Below are positions 22,001 to 29,352 of a stretch of DNA of 32,552 nucleotides, one piece after another. Under the pieces are notes generated by a model. The model was given only the letters and a program-made list of their open reading frames with translations. It had not been told where the DNA came from and made no database searches. Location of the stretch: assembly GCA_002402375.1 (NCBI GenBank), contig DHFT01000016.1:1-32552 (forward strand), given 5' to 3'. Positions within the stretch are counted from its first letter, which is position 1; each line of letters opens with the position of its first letter. The position numbers and the translations under genes are program-made. Origin of the DNA: Elusimicrobia bacterium UBA4817 (GTDB lineage: Bacteria > Elusimicrobiota > UBA8919).

Positions 22001-22123
22001 TCGCTCAGGAACAAATTTCTTTGAGACGCTCGTTAGAACTCGCTCTGCAATTTACTCCTGGAACGAATAAGTCGTAAATTGAGGCTCTTCAGAAATTTTT
22101 CCCTCGCTCCAAATTGAAAGCGA
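22001..22123 (+). repeat. Covarying long hairpin, copy 3, SD-start bridging (mreC-mreD)
   Basis: Outer helix AAATTTCT (22013-22020) / AGAAATTT (22091-22098); inner helix CAATTTAC (22048-22055) / GTAAATTG (22074-22081); outermost TCGCT (22001-22005) / AGCGA (22119-22123). AAAGG (21996-22000) overlaps the mreC stop and abuts the stem; AGCAAATT (8 nt) leads to the mreD ATG. Confidence 0.87.
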
Positions 22124-22131
22124 AGCAAATT

Positions 22132-22599
22132 ATGAAAAAGTTCCTATTTTATTTTACCAGTATCGTAATAATAATTTTTCTTGAGATTTTATTTTCCAAA
22201 TTCTCGGTATTCGGAATTTTTTTTATTATTTTTATCGGACTATACAGGGGCTCATACTCCGGATGCACAGTCGGATTTTTTATCGGGCTCATTGAGGGCG
22301 TTTTTTTTGCCACTACTTTCGGTGCTTTGAGTTTTTCATACTCAATTATAGGATATTTGTCCGGCCGTCTTCCGAAACGAATAGACGAAGAAAATCCGCT
22401 TGCTCAAATTTCCATTATTTTTTTTGGGGTCGTCATTTCCGACAGTATTAACATAATAATTGAGGTTCTTTTTACCGGTATTCCGGGAATTTTTTCAATT
22501 ATATGGCTTATTATTCCCGTAATAATTAGTCCTGTATTTTTTTTAATTTTTAAGAAATGGTGGATGCTCTGGTTTAACCGTTTGGATGTGGAAAGGTAA
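22132..22599 (+). CDS. mreD: Rod shape-determining protein MreD
   Basis: Integral membrane partner of MreC in the elongation complex; 155 residues with about five hydrophobic spans and almost no polar loops. ATG 22132 is preferred over an in-frame TTG at 22114, which lies in the hairpin tail. Sequence conservation of MreD is low, so the call rests on size, membrane profile, the YRGSYSGCTVGFFIGLIEG segment typical of the family, and its place between mreC and mrdA. Confidence 0.9.
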   Translation: MKKFLFYFTSIVIIIFLEILFSKFSVFGIFFIIFIGLYRGSYSGCTVGFFIGLIEGVFFATTFGALSFSYSIIGYLSGRLPKRIDEENPLAQISIIFFGVVISDSINIIIEVLFTGIPGIFSIIWLIIPVIISPVFFLIFKKWWMLWFNRLDVER

Positions 22600-22605
22600 G
22601 AAAAG

Positions 22606-22732
22606 CAATTAAAAGATTATGAAAGATTGGAAGATTGAAAGATTTTAATCTTTATAATTTTTATAATCTTTTTAATTTTTTAATTGATTTTTTAATCTTT
22701 CTAATTTTTTAATTTTTCAATCTTTTTAATTG
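22606..22732 (+). repeat. Intercistronic hairpin, GATTGGAAGATTGAAA family (mreD-mrdA)
   Basis: Closed by CAATTAAAAGATT / AATCTTTTTAATTG, with GAAAGATTGGAAGATTGA units in the 5' arm and several complementary TTTAATCTTT blocks in the 3' arm. ACGTTATT (8 nt) leads to the mrdA ATG. The 5' flank is AAGAAAAG rather than a clear AAGG, so an SD is weak here. Confidence 0.82.
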
Positions 22733-22740
22733 ACGTTATT

Positions 22741-24558
22741 ATGTGGCACGGTGAAAATTTAGGTTATTCGGCAGAATCATTCTCGGACCGTCTCAATGTT
22801 TTACAATTCGGTATCTTTTTTTTATTGGGAATTATTTTTTTTCGCATAATTTCGCTTCAAGTGATAAAAGGCGAAAAATTCAGAAAAATATCGGAAGAAA
22901 ACAGAATTGTAATTTATTCCCAACCCGCCACCCGCGGCAAAATTTTTGATAAAAATATGGATGTTGTTGTTGACAACAAGCCCTCGTTTGTGGTTCTGTT
23001 TTCCCGTCAGACAATGGAGGATGAAGAGGTAAAAAATGTAATAATAAAAGTCGCACGGTTGTTGCAACGAAACGACCAGTTCGCTCACACTCTTATTGAA
23101 AAAACAAAAACAATTCCCGGTAAAAATTTCTCGCTGATAAAAATCGCAGAAAATATTTCAAAAGAGCAGGCAATGCGTCTTGCCGAAAAAATTCCGCAAC
23201 TTCCGGGCGTTGTGGTCAGGATTGAACCGGTGAGGGTTTATAAATGGGGAACATCTGCGTCTCATATAACGGGTTATGTTCGGGAGGCATCACTCGGCGA
23301 ATTATCGGAAAACACAGTTCTAAAAGCAGGCGATGTTATCGGTAAAAACGGAATTGAAAAACAATACGATGAAATTTTGAGGGGTATTAACGGCGGGAGT
23401 CAGGTGGAAGTAAATGCTCGTGCCGTCCAAAAAAGAATTTTAGAAACGGTTGAACCGATTGACGGCGATTCAATAGTATTAACAATTGACAAAAAAATTC
23501 AGACGGCTCTTTCAAATCATATACAGGGACATATCGGGGTTGCGGTAGCGATTGACCCCAATACCGGAGGAGTTCTCGGACTTGCGTCGTATCCCGATTA
23601 TAATCCTAATTTATTTGTTTCCGGACTGCAAAGTTGGCAGTTGCGGTATCTTTTAAGGTCAGACAAAAAACCGCTGTGGAATCGCGCCCTGCAGGGGCAA
23701 TATCCTCCGGGTTCTGTCTATAAAATGGTTACTGCTTTTGCGGGACTTGAAAGCGGCGTCATTACACCGCAGACAGTTATAAATTGCAAGGGTTTTATTG
23801 AATTGGGAAAATATAAACAGAGATTTCGTTGCTGGGCAAGAGAAGGTCACGGCGATATGCGGCTTTCCGAAGCATTGGCTCATTCCTGCGATATTTTTTT
23901 TTATGAAACAGGGCTCAAACTTGGTCCCACAAAACTTAACGACTGGGCTGAAAAATTCGGTTTTGGAAAAAAAACGGATATAGATTTACCGTCGGAAGAA
24001 AAAGGACTTACTCCGGATAGAGCATGGAAAAAAGCAAAACTTCATCAGGATTGGTATGACGGCGATACCGTTAATATGTCGGTCGGTCAGGGATATATCT
24101 GGACGACGCCGATTCAAATAGCGCAGTTCACCTCGGCAATAGCAAATGACGGAATAATTTTTCAGCCGTTTATACTTAAAAAAATAATTGATGCACAAGG
24201 TAATGTTAAATTTGAAAATGTACCGAAAATAAAAAGAGAATTGGATATTACTGCGGAAAATTTTTCGGCCGTAAAAAAAGGAATGATGGAGGCCGTCCGC
24301 TACGGCACGGGCAAAAATGCGAAAGTGGTCGGTTTATCCGTCTCGGGAAAAACAGGCACCGCCCAGAACCCTCAAGGCGTCGACCATGCATGGTTTGTTT
24401 GTTTCGCACCTTCAGAAAAACCGAAAATAGCACTTGTGGTTATGGTTGAACACGGCGGCGGCGGAGGCGATGTAGCGGCACCAATTGCCGGAAAAATACT
24501 CGCGGAAATATTTGAAAAGAAAATGAAACCACAGATGGACGCAGATGAACACAGATAA
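22741..24558 (+). CDS. mrdA: Penicillin-binding protein 2 (elongation transpeptidase)
   Basis: Class B PBP that crosslinks peptidoglycan in the elongasome with RodA; 605 residues. One N-terminal membrane span (LQFGIFFLLGIIFFRIISLQ), a pedestal domain with ATRGKIFDKN and the HITGYV segment, then the transpeptidase domain. Active-site motifs: SVYK (Ser325, Lys328), SCD at 382-384 in the SxN/D position, and KTGT at 537-540. The last residues KPQMDADEHR and the stop codon are encoded by the 5' arm of a CCACAGATGGACGCAGATG-type repeat, so the tail is repeat-derived. Confidence 0.97.
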   Translation: MWHGENLGYSAESFSDRLNVLQFGIFFLLGIIFFRIISLQVIKGEKFRKISEENRIVIYSQPATRGKIFDKNMDVVVDNKPSFVVLFSRQTMEDEEVKNVIIKVARLLQRNDQFAHTLIEKTKTIPGKNFSLIKIAENISKEQAMRLAEKIPQLPGVVVRIEPVRVYKWGTSASHITGYVREASLGELSENTVLKAGDVIGKNGIEKQYDEILRGINGGSQVEVNARAVQKRILETVEPIDGDSIVLTIDKKIQTALSNHIQGHIGVAVAIDPNTGGVLGLASYPDYNPNLFVSGLQSWQLRYLLRSDKKPLWNRALQGQYPPGSVYKMVTAFAGLESGVITPQTVINCKGFIELGKYKQRFRCWAREGHGDMRLSEALAHSCDIFFYETGLKLGPTKLNDWAEKFGFGKKTDIDLPSEEKGLTPDRAWKKAKLHQDWYDGDTVNMSVGQGYIWTTPIQIAQFTSAIANDGIIFQPFILKKIIDAQGNVKFENVPKIKRELDITAENFSAVKKGMMEAVRYGTGKNAKVVGLSVSGKTGTAQNPQGVDHAWFVCFAPSEKPKIALVVMVEHGGGGGDVAAPIAGKILAEIFEKKMKPQMDADEHR

Positions 24559-24689
24559 CAGCAAGGATGTCATTCTGAGGGCAAAGCCCGAAGAATCTCA
24601 AAGACGAGATGCTTCACTTCGTTCAGCATGACATCTGCGTAAATCGGAGCCTGCCCCCGAGTGATTCTATCGGGGGTGTATCTGCGGTT
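24527..24689 (+). repeat. Composite nested repeat (mrdA-rodA)
   Basis: Outer arms AACCACAGAT (24527-24536) and ATCTGCGGTT (24680-24689), one mismatch, of the same family as adk-map. Between them sit two other hairpins: a GATGTCAT...ATGACATC element and CCCCCGA (24654-24660) / TCGGGGG (24670-24676). It begins inside mrdA. No clear SD precedes rodA on either side. Confidence 0.8.
24566..24635 (+). repeat. GTCATTCTGAG-type palindrome nested in the composite
   Basis: GATGTCAT (24566-24573) pairs with ATGACATC (24628-24635), with CTGAG/CTTCG blocks and GAATCTC / GAGAT between. I recognise this pattern as a palindrome family widespread in unrelated bacterial genomes. It has inserted into, or grown inside, an older hairpin. 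Confidence 0.75.
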
Positions 24690-24703
24690 ACAGAAATAAA
24701 AAT

Positions 24704-25990
24704 ATGAAATTAGCATTAAAAAAATTTGACTGGATTCTTTTTATAGATGTGCTTTTGCTCACATTTATAGGATTACTTTTTATATTCTCGGCACAACTGC
24801 GTTCGGGTAATCCTATGTTTTATGTCGCAAAACAATCAACCGCTTTGGGCATCGGTGTGGCTTTAATGCTTTTGGTTGTAAGCGTCCGATACGAGTTGTA
24901 TTCCGAGTACACAAAACATTTTTATTTTTTTGCGGTATTACTTCTCTTTGCCGTTCTTTTTTTCGGCACTCGCATCCGCGGTTCCAAATCATGGTTTGAT
25001 TTAGGCAGATTTGCGTTTCAACCGTCTGAAATTGCAAAAATAGCGTTTGTATTGTATTTTGCCGGATTTATTGAAAAAAACCGGTATCGGATGAAAAAAA
25101 TATCGCAACTTTTTACTGCGTTTCTTACCGCATCAATTTGTATTATCTTGATTTTGCTTGAACCGGATTTTTCATCAGCGTCAGTTTTTATTCCTATTTT
25201 TCTCGGTATGATGTACACCGGCGGTCTCTCGAAAAAAATAATAAATTTTGCAATTATATTTTTTGTGATAAGTTTAGGGCTTCCATTTTTAGAAATATAT
25301 CTGACGATAAACAATTCTTATGGTTTTTTAATAGAAAATTTCAGAATTATTTACTTATGCACGATTTTATTGCTTACAATTTTCGTCTGGTTTTTTATAA
25401 AATTTTTAAGATTTAAGGTAACGTTTAAGGAATATAAAACTGTAATTCTAATTATTCTTCTCGGGCTTATAACATCTATTTCCATATCCGGTTATTTGAA
25501 GGACTATCAGAGAAGAAGAATGATTGTTTTTTTGGACCCGTCTTTGGACCCGTTAGGCAGCGGCTATAATATTTTACAATCAAGAATTGCCATAGGAAGC
25601 GGACAACTCACAGGCAGAGGAATTTTTCAGGGAACACAAACACAATTAGGTTTTATTCCGGACCAACACACCGATTATATTTTTGCCGTTATTTCTGAGG
25701 AAGGCGGTCTTATCTTTTCGTTTATTGTTATTTTGTTGTATGCCGTTTTAATTACCAGGGGCATAATAATTGCCAGAAATGCAGCCGACAGATTCGGAAG
25801 TTTGACGGCGGTAGGAATTGTTATTATGTTTTCATATTACATTATATTAAATCTCGGAATGCTTACCGGAATTATGCCGGTTGCCGGAGTGCCGCTTCCT
25901 TTTCTTTCCTACGGCGGAAGTTCCTTGATTGCCAATATGCTCGCCGTCGGGCTTTTGATGAATATTCACATAAGAAGATACGCTTACTAA
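24704..25990 (+). CDS. rodA: Peptidoglycan glycosyltransferase RodA (SEDS family)
   Basis: Polymerises lipid II into glycan strands for cell elongation, working with PBP2; 428 residues, about ten membrane spans. SEDS marks: GSKSWFDLGRFAFQPSEIAKIA, LLEPDFSSASVF, the extracellular GSGYNILQSRIAIGSGQLTGRG loop, QTQLGFIPDQHTDYIFAVISEEGG, and VPLPFLSYGGSSL near the end. Its order after mrdA is standard. The following gene's SD (AAAGG) overlaps its stop codon. Confidence 0.97.
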   Translation: MKLALKKFDWILFIDVLLLTFIGLLFIFSAQLRSGNPMFYVAKQSTALGIGVALMLLVVSVRYELYSEYTKHFYFFAVLLLFAVLFFGTRIRGSKSWFDLGRFAFQPSEIAKIAFVLYFAGFIEKNRYRMKKISQLFTAFLTASICIILILLEPDFSSASVFIPIFLGMMYTGGLSKKIINFAIIFFVISLGLPFLEIYLTINNSYGFLIENFRIIYLCTILLLTIFVWFFIKFLRFKVTFKEYKTVILIILLGLITSISISGYLKDYQRRRMIVFLDPSLDPLGSGYNILQSRIAIGSGQLTGRGIFQGTQTQLGFIPDQHTDYIFAVISEEGGLIFSFIVILLYAVLITRGIIIARNAADRFGSLTAVGIVIMFSYYIILNLGMLTGIMPVAGVPLPFLSYGGSSLIANMLAVGLLMNIHIRRYAY

Positions 25991-25993
25991 AGG

Positions 25994-26005
25994 CAATTAA
26001 AAATG
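25994..26005 (+). repeat. Lone 5' arm of AT-type element supplying a start codon
   Basis: AAAGG followed by CAATTAAAAATG, as in the full AT-type elements, but no matching 3' arm follows. The arm's own ATG, 9 nt after AAAGG, is the start of the radical SAM gene; here it is not followed by a stop codon. Confidence 0.72.
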
Positions 26006-27616
26006 CAAATTGAAAAATTTTTGCCGTTTGTAAAAAAACCGTCTCAATATATCGGGCATGAATGGAATGCCACTTCCCACTTCCCACTTCCCACTTCCCA
26101 CTTACGATTCTGTCTCGTTTTTCCCGACCTTTATGAAATCGGAATGTCCAACCTTGGAATGCAGATTATTTACAATATCCTGAACAAAACCGAAAATATC
26201 GTCTGTGAAAGGGCATTTTCCCCTGCTGCCGATATGGAAACGATTTTAAGAAAAAATAATCTCCCGCTTTTTTCTATTGAAACGAAAACACCGCTTAATG
26301 AATTTGATATTATCGGTTTTAATATCCAACATGAATTGTGTTATACTAACATTCTTAACATTTTGGATTTGGCGAAAATACCTTTGAAATCAAAAGAAAG
26401 AGCCGTTGCTTCAATAAAATATCCGCTTATTATTGCCGGCGGTCCTGCTTGCGCAAATCCTCTGCCGCTGTCCGAGTTTATAGATGCATTTGTTATCGGT
26501 GACGGGGAAGATGTCGTGCTGAAAATAATTGAAAGATTTAAAGATTCAAAAATTGAAAGATTAAAAATACTTGAAGATTTGGCAAAGATACCGTCGGTGT
26601 ATGTGCCTTCTTTTCATGACGGTAAAAAAATAATTCAGAAAAACATTGTTGATTTAGAGACGGCTGAATATCCGACAGAGCCCGTTGTTCCGTTTTTAAA
26701 TATAACTCAAAACCGCCTCAATGTTGAAATAATGCGGGGTTGTGCAAGGGGCTGTTCTTTTTGTCAGGCATCAAAACTGTATTCTCCTCGTAGGATAAGA
26801 AGCAAAGAAAGAATTTTGGAAATTATAGAGAAAGGGCTTGCTTCAACCGGCTCCGATGAAATATCTCTTCTTTCGCTGTCCAGTTCCGACTATCCGAAAA
26901 TAAATGAGTTGATGGATGATGTTCTGAAAGTTTGTGTGGCAAAAAAAGTGGCAGTTGCGCTGCCGTCATTGAGATGCCATCCGTCATCGGTTGATTTAGC
27001 GGCAAAAACCCTTGTTTTCAAAAAAACATCTTTGACATTTGCGCCTGAGGCCGGAACCGAGCGGTTGAGAAAACATATCGGAAAGTTTATTACGGATGCG
27101 GAAATTTTTCAGACGACAAATTATGCGTTCAAATCCGGCTGGCGTTTGCTCAAACTTTATTTTATGCTCGGATTACCTTCGGAAACCGATGAAGATATAG
27201 AAGGGATTGTATCAATTGTAAGAAACATAAAAAAACAGACACCTCAACTAAATTTGAACATTACTATTTCCCCGTTTGTTCCGAAGCCACACACCGTCTT
27301 TGAGAGAGAAAAATTTTTTGGGATTGAATATTTTAACGAAAAAAGAATTTATCTGAAAAAGAAACTTCACGCAGAAGTAAAATCCCATAAACCGGAAATG
27401 TCCGCTATTGAAGCGATTTTTGCCAGAGGTGATGAAAAGTTATGTTCCGTTTTAGAAATAGCACATAAAAACGGGTGTAAGTTTGATAACTGGAACGAAT
27501 TTTTTTCCTACGAAAAATGGCTTGATGCTTTCTCAAAATGCAGCGTAAATCCAGACGAGTATCTGAAGGAAATAGAATCTACCAAACCGCTTCCTTGGAA
27601 TTTTATTAAATTATAA
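26003..27616 (+). CDS. B12-binding-type radical SAM protein (TIGR03960-like)
   Basis: 537 residues. The N-terminal half (FPDLYEIGMSNLGMQI, then PLIIAGGPACANPLPLSEFIDAFVIGDGE) resembles the cobalamin-binding-like domain of the TIGR03960 family; the radical SAM cluster motif CARGCSFC is at Cys247, Cys251, Cys254, followed by SLSSSDYP, FAPEAGTERLRKHIGK and FMLGLPSETDEDIEGI. The true substrate is unknown to me. It begins with a repeat-derived ATG, and an in-frame run of CACTTCC repeats (26070-26105) encodes SHFPLPTSHL just before the FPDLYE motif. It is convergent with the kinase gene, 10 bp apart. Confidence 0.9.
   Translation: MQIEKFLPFVKKPSQYIGHEWNATSHFPLPTSHLRFCLVFPDLYEIGMSNLGMQIIYNILNKTENIVCERAFSPAADMETILRKNNLPLFSIETKTPLNEFDIIGFNIQHELCYTNILNILDLAKIPLKSKERAVASIKYPLIIAGGPACANPLPLSEFIDAFVIGDGEDVVLKIIERFKDSKIERLKILEDLAKIPSVYVPSFHDGKKIIQKNIVDLETAEYPTEPVVPFLNITQNRLNVEIMRGCARGCSFCQASKLYSPRRIRSKERILEIIEKGLASTGSDEISLLSLSSSDYPKINELMDDVLKVCVAKKVAVALPSLRCHPSSVDLAAKTLVFKKTSLTFAPEAGTERLRKHIGKFITDAEIFQTTNYAFKSGWRLLKLYFMLGLPSETDEDIEGIVSIVRNIKKQTPQLNLNITISPFVPKPHTVFEREKFFGIEYFNEKRIYLKKKLHAEVKSHKPEMSAIEAIFARGDEKLCSVLEIAHKNGCKFDNWNEFFSYEKWLDAFSKCSVNPDEYLKEIESTKPLPWNFIKL
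26070..26105 (+). repeat. In-frame CCACTTCCC tandem repeat within radical SAM gene
   Basis: Five near-perfect 7-nt CACTTCC units in a row. They are the complement of the AAGTGGG units in the 5' arm of the bridging hairpins (for example 18482 onward), and so look like a stray 3' arm. It encodes about 11 residues where the family usually has a variable linker. Confidence 0.8.
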
Positions 27617-27626
27617 AAATGATTTT

Positions 27627-28532
27627 CTACTTGAAGTGCGTTATCTCTTTGAATTTTTTGTAGCGGGTTTCTATTTCGGCAGGTTGCAACCGTTTCAATC
27701 TTTCCAGCGAAAAATCCTCAACGTTAAATGATGCCATAACGCTTCCGTAAATTACCGCACATCTTAAATCATGCTCGGTAGGTTTTTTATTTAGTTTTGT
27801 GAGATAGCCGAAAAATCCGCCGGCAAAAGTATCGCCCGCGCCGGTAGGGTCAAAAACGTCTTCAAGCGGATATGCCGGCGCCGAAAAAAATCCGCCTTTT
27901 GAAAACAACATTGAACCATGTTCCCCTTTTTTTATTACGACATATTTCAGTCCGTAATCCAGAATAATTCTCCCTGCTTTTATTAAACTCGGCTGCTCGG
28001 TTAGAAGCCGCGCCTCGCCGTCGTTAATGATTAAAATATCAATTTTAGAGAGAAGTTTCAGCAGAGATTGTTTTTTTATTTTTACCCAGAGGTTCATTGA
28101 ATCTGCGGCGATAAGTTTCGGTTTTTTTATCTGAGATAAAACATCCATCTGTAAATCGGGGTCTATATTCGCCAGGAAAACATATTCAATGTTTTTGTAT
28201 GAGTCGGGAATGAACGGTCTAAATGTTTCAAACACATTTAGACAGGTTGAAAGCGTTTTTGCCTCGTTCATATCGTATTCGTAAGAACCGCTCCACCTGA
28301 ACGTCTGACCTTCAACGGTCTTAAGCCCGTCAAGATTGATATTTCTTTTTCGTAAAAGTTCAAGATGTTCTTTCGGAAAATCGCTGCCGACGACCGCAAC
28401 GAGGTTCACATCGGTAAAGAAACTTGCCGAGTAAGAAAAATATGTTGCAGAACCGCCGAGAATGTCTTTTTTTTCTCCGAACGGCGTTTTAACAGAATCC
28501 AGCGCAACAGAACCTACAACAAGAATTGACAT
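27627..28532 (-). CDS. PfkB-family carbohydrate/nucleoside kinase
   Basis: Cytoplasmic ribokinase-like kinase; 301 residues. The N-terminal GSVALDSVKTPFG and GGSATYFSYSASFF form the substrate-binding region; the C-terminal signature DPTGAGDTFAGGFFGYL contains the catalytic Asp and anion hole. The substrate cannot be told from the sequence. Its start ATG (28530-28532) lies 7 nt after an AAGTGG-family hairpin, with AAAGG on the far side, so it shares the bridging arrangement of the ribosomal genes although it is on the opposite strand, downstream of tRNA-Leu. Confidence 0.93.
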   Translation of the reverse strand: MSILVVGSVALDSVKTPFGEKKDILGGSATYFSYSASFFTDVNLVAVVGSDFPKEHLELLRKRNINLDGLKTVEGQTFRWSGSYEYDMNEAKTLSTCLNVFETFRPFIPDSYKNIEYVFLANIDPDLQMDVLSQIKKPKLIAADSMNLWVKIKKQSLLKLLSKIDILIINDGEARLLTEQPSLIKAGRIILDYGLKYVVIKKGEHGSMLFSKGGFFSAPAYPLEDVFDPTGAGDTFAGGFFGYLTKLNKKPTEHDLRCAVIYGSVMASFNVEDFSLERLKRLQPAEIETRYKKFKEITHFK

Positions 28533-28539
28533 ATAAAAT

Positions 28540-28600
28540 CAGTAAGTAGCGAGTAGGAAGTAGTGAGTAGTTAAAACCACTTACTACTTACCACTTACTG
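28540..28600 (-). repeat. SD-start bridging hairpin, AAGTGG family, minus strand (tRNA-Leu to pfkB-type gene)
   Basis: Read on the minus strand: AAAGG, then 5' arm CAGTAAGTGGTAAGTAGT and on, 3' arm ending CTTACTG, then ATTTTAT (7 nt) and ATG. Arms, flanks and spacing match the plus-strand copies, with the purine-rich arm again 5' relative to the gene. Confidence 0.86.
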
Positions 28601-28607
28601 CCTTTCT

Positions 28608-28690
28608 GGGCGCGAGAGGATTTGAACCTCCAAGCCCCTGCGGGCACTAGCTCCTGAAGCTAGCGCGTCTGCCAGTTTCGCCACGCGCCC
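28608..28690 (-). tRNA. tRNA-Leu, anticodon CAG
   Basis: 83-nt class II tRNA read on the minus strand. Acceptor GGGCGCG pairs with CGCGCCC; the anticodon stem CTAGC/GCTAG encloses the loop TTCAGGA, giving CAG; a long variable arm GCCC-gca-GGGC follows; the T loop is GGTTCAAATCC. No CCA is encoded. A promoter is visible upstream (28700-28728). The kinase gene lies downstream on the same strand, probably co-transcribed. Confidence 0.95.
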
Positions 28691-28699
28691 ATCAGTTTA

Positions 28700-28728
28700 A
28701 TTTTAGCAAAATGGTTTGATAAAGTCAA
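28700..28728 (-). promoter_or_regulatory. Sigma70-like promoter of tRNA-Leu
   Basis: On the minus strand, -35 TTGACT (28723-28728) and -10 TAAAAT (28700-28705) are 17 nt apart, about 10 nt before the tRNA 5' end. It overlaps the divergent smpB promoter. Confidence 0.7.
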
Positions 28729-28744
28729 TTAAATTTGATAAAAT
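28716..28744 (+). promoter_or_regulatory. Sigma70-like promoter of smpB
   Basis: -35 TTGATA (28716-28721) and -10 TAAAAT (28739-28744) with a 17-nt spacer. Predicted transcription start near 28751, giving a very short leader before ATG 28764 (or almost none for ATG 28752). The -35 boxes of the two divergent promoters nearly coincide. Confidence 0.65.
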
Positions 28745-28763
28745 CAATAATATGGGCGACCAT

Positions 28764-29228
28764 ATGAAGTCCCGTAGTAGGGACAAAAAAATAATTGCAA
28801 CCAATAGAAAGGCAAGATTTAATTATGAGCTCCTTGAGACACTTGAAGCAGGCATCGTACTTGACGGAGGTGAAGTAAAATCGGCCCGTTCTGGCGGGGT
28901 CAACTTAAATGACGGTTATGTCGGTCTTGAGAAAAACGAGATTTTTTTGTATAATGTAAATATAAGCCCGTATAAATTTACTTCCGGCGGGCTGGAATTA
29001 AAATATAATCCCCAGAGACCCAGAAAACTTCTTCTTCATAAAAAAGAAATAATAAAACTTCAAAATAAAGTTAATGAAAAAGGTTTTGCAATCGTTCCGA
29101 CGGAAGTATATTTCAAAAACGGTTTGGTGAAAGTTGAAATAGCCGTCGCAAAAGGTAAAAAACTTTGGGATAAAAGAGAAGCAATCAAAAAAAGAGAAGT
29201 AGAAAGAGAGATAAGGAAAATTTATTGA
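28764..29228 (+). CDS. smpB: SsrA-binding protein SmpB
   Basis: Binds tmRNA and delivers it to stalled ribosomes; 154 residues from ATG 28764. Family marks: KKIIATNRKARFNYELLETLEAGIVLDGGEVKSAR, LNDGYVGLEKNEIFLYNVNISPY, RPRKLLLHKKEI and the basic tail KGKKLWDKREAIKKREVEREI. ATG 28752 is an alternative start and a TTG at 28716 is in the promoter. Its partner RNA ssrA follows 124 nt downstream on the same strand, a natural pairing. Confidence 0.96.
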   Translation: MKSRSRDKKIIATNRKARFNYELLETLEAGIVLDGGEVKSARSGGVNLNDGYVGLEKNEIFLYNVNISPYKFTSGGLELKYNPQRPRKLLLHKKEIIKLQNKVNEKGFAIVPTEVYFKNGLVKVEIAVAKGKKLWDKREAIKKREVEREIRKIY

Positions 29229-29347
29229 GCGAAGCAAGAAATTTGCAAGGAACCTTGAGGAGCGACTACGCTTTCAAGAGCGACGATTAGAGCGAAATCC
29301 GACAGGGCGGTCGGATGAGCGGTTCCGACAAATTTGCTTGCGAGCGA
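29229..29347 (-). repeat. Related long hairpin in inverted orientation (smpB-ssrA)
   Basis: 5' arm GCGAAGCAAGAAATTT and 3' arm AAATTTGCTTGCGAGCG are exact reverse complements of the 3' and 5' end modules of copy 2 at 17701-17814. The inside differs: GGAACC/GGTTCC and TCCGAC/GTCGGA stems. It fills the whole gap between the smpB stop and the tmRNA. Confidence 0.8.
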
Positions 29348-29352
29348 ATTTT

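Noticed and set aside
26526..26580. GAAAGATTTAAAGATTCAAAAATTG in the radical SAM gene as another repeat arm (motif noted in short form GAAAGATT)
   Set aside because: It resembles the mreD-mrdA arm, but the protein here has a normal helix length (ERFKDSKIERLKILEDLAKI), and AT-rich Lys/Glu helix codons could give this by chance.
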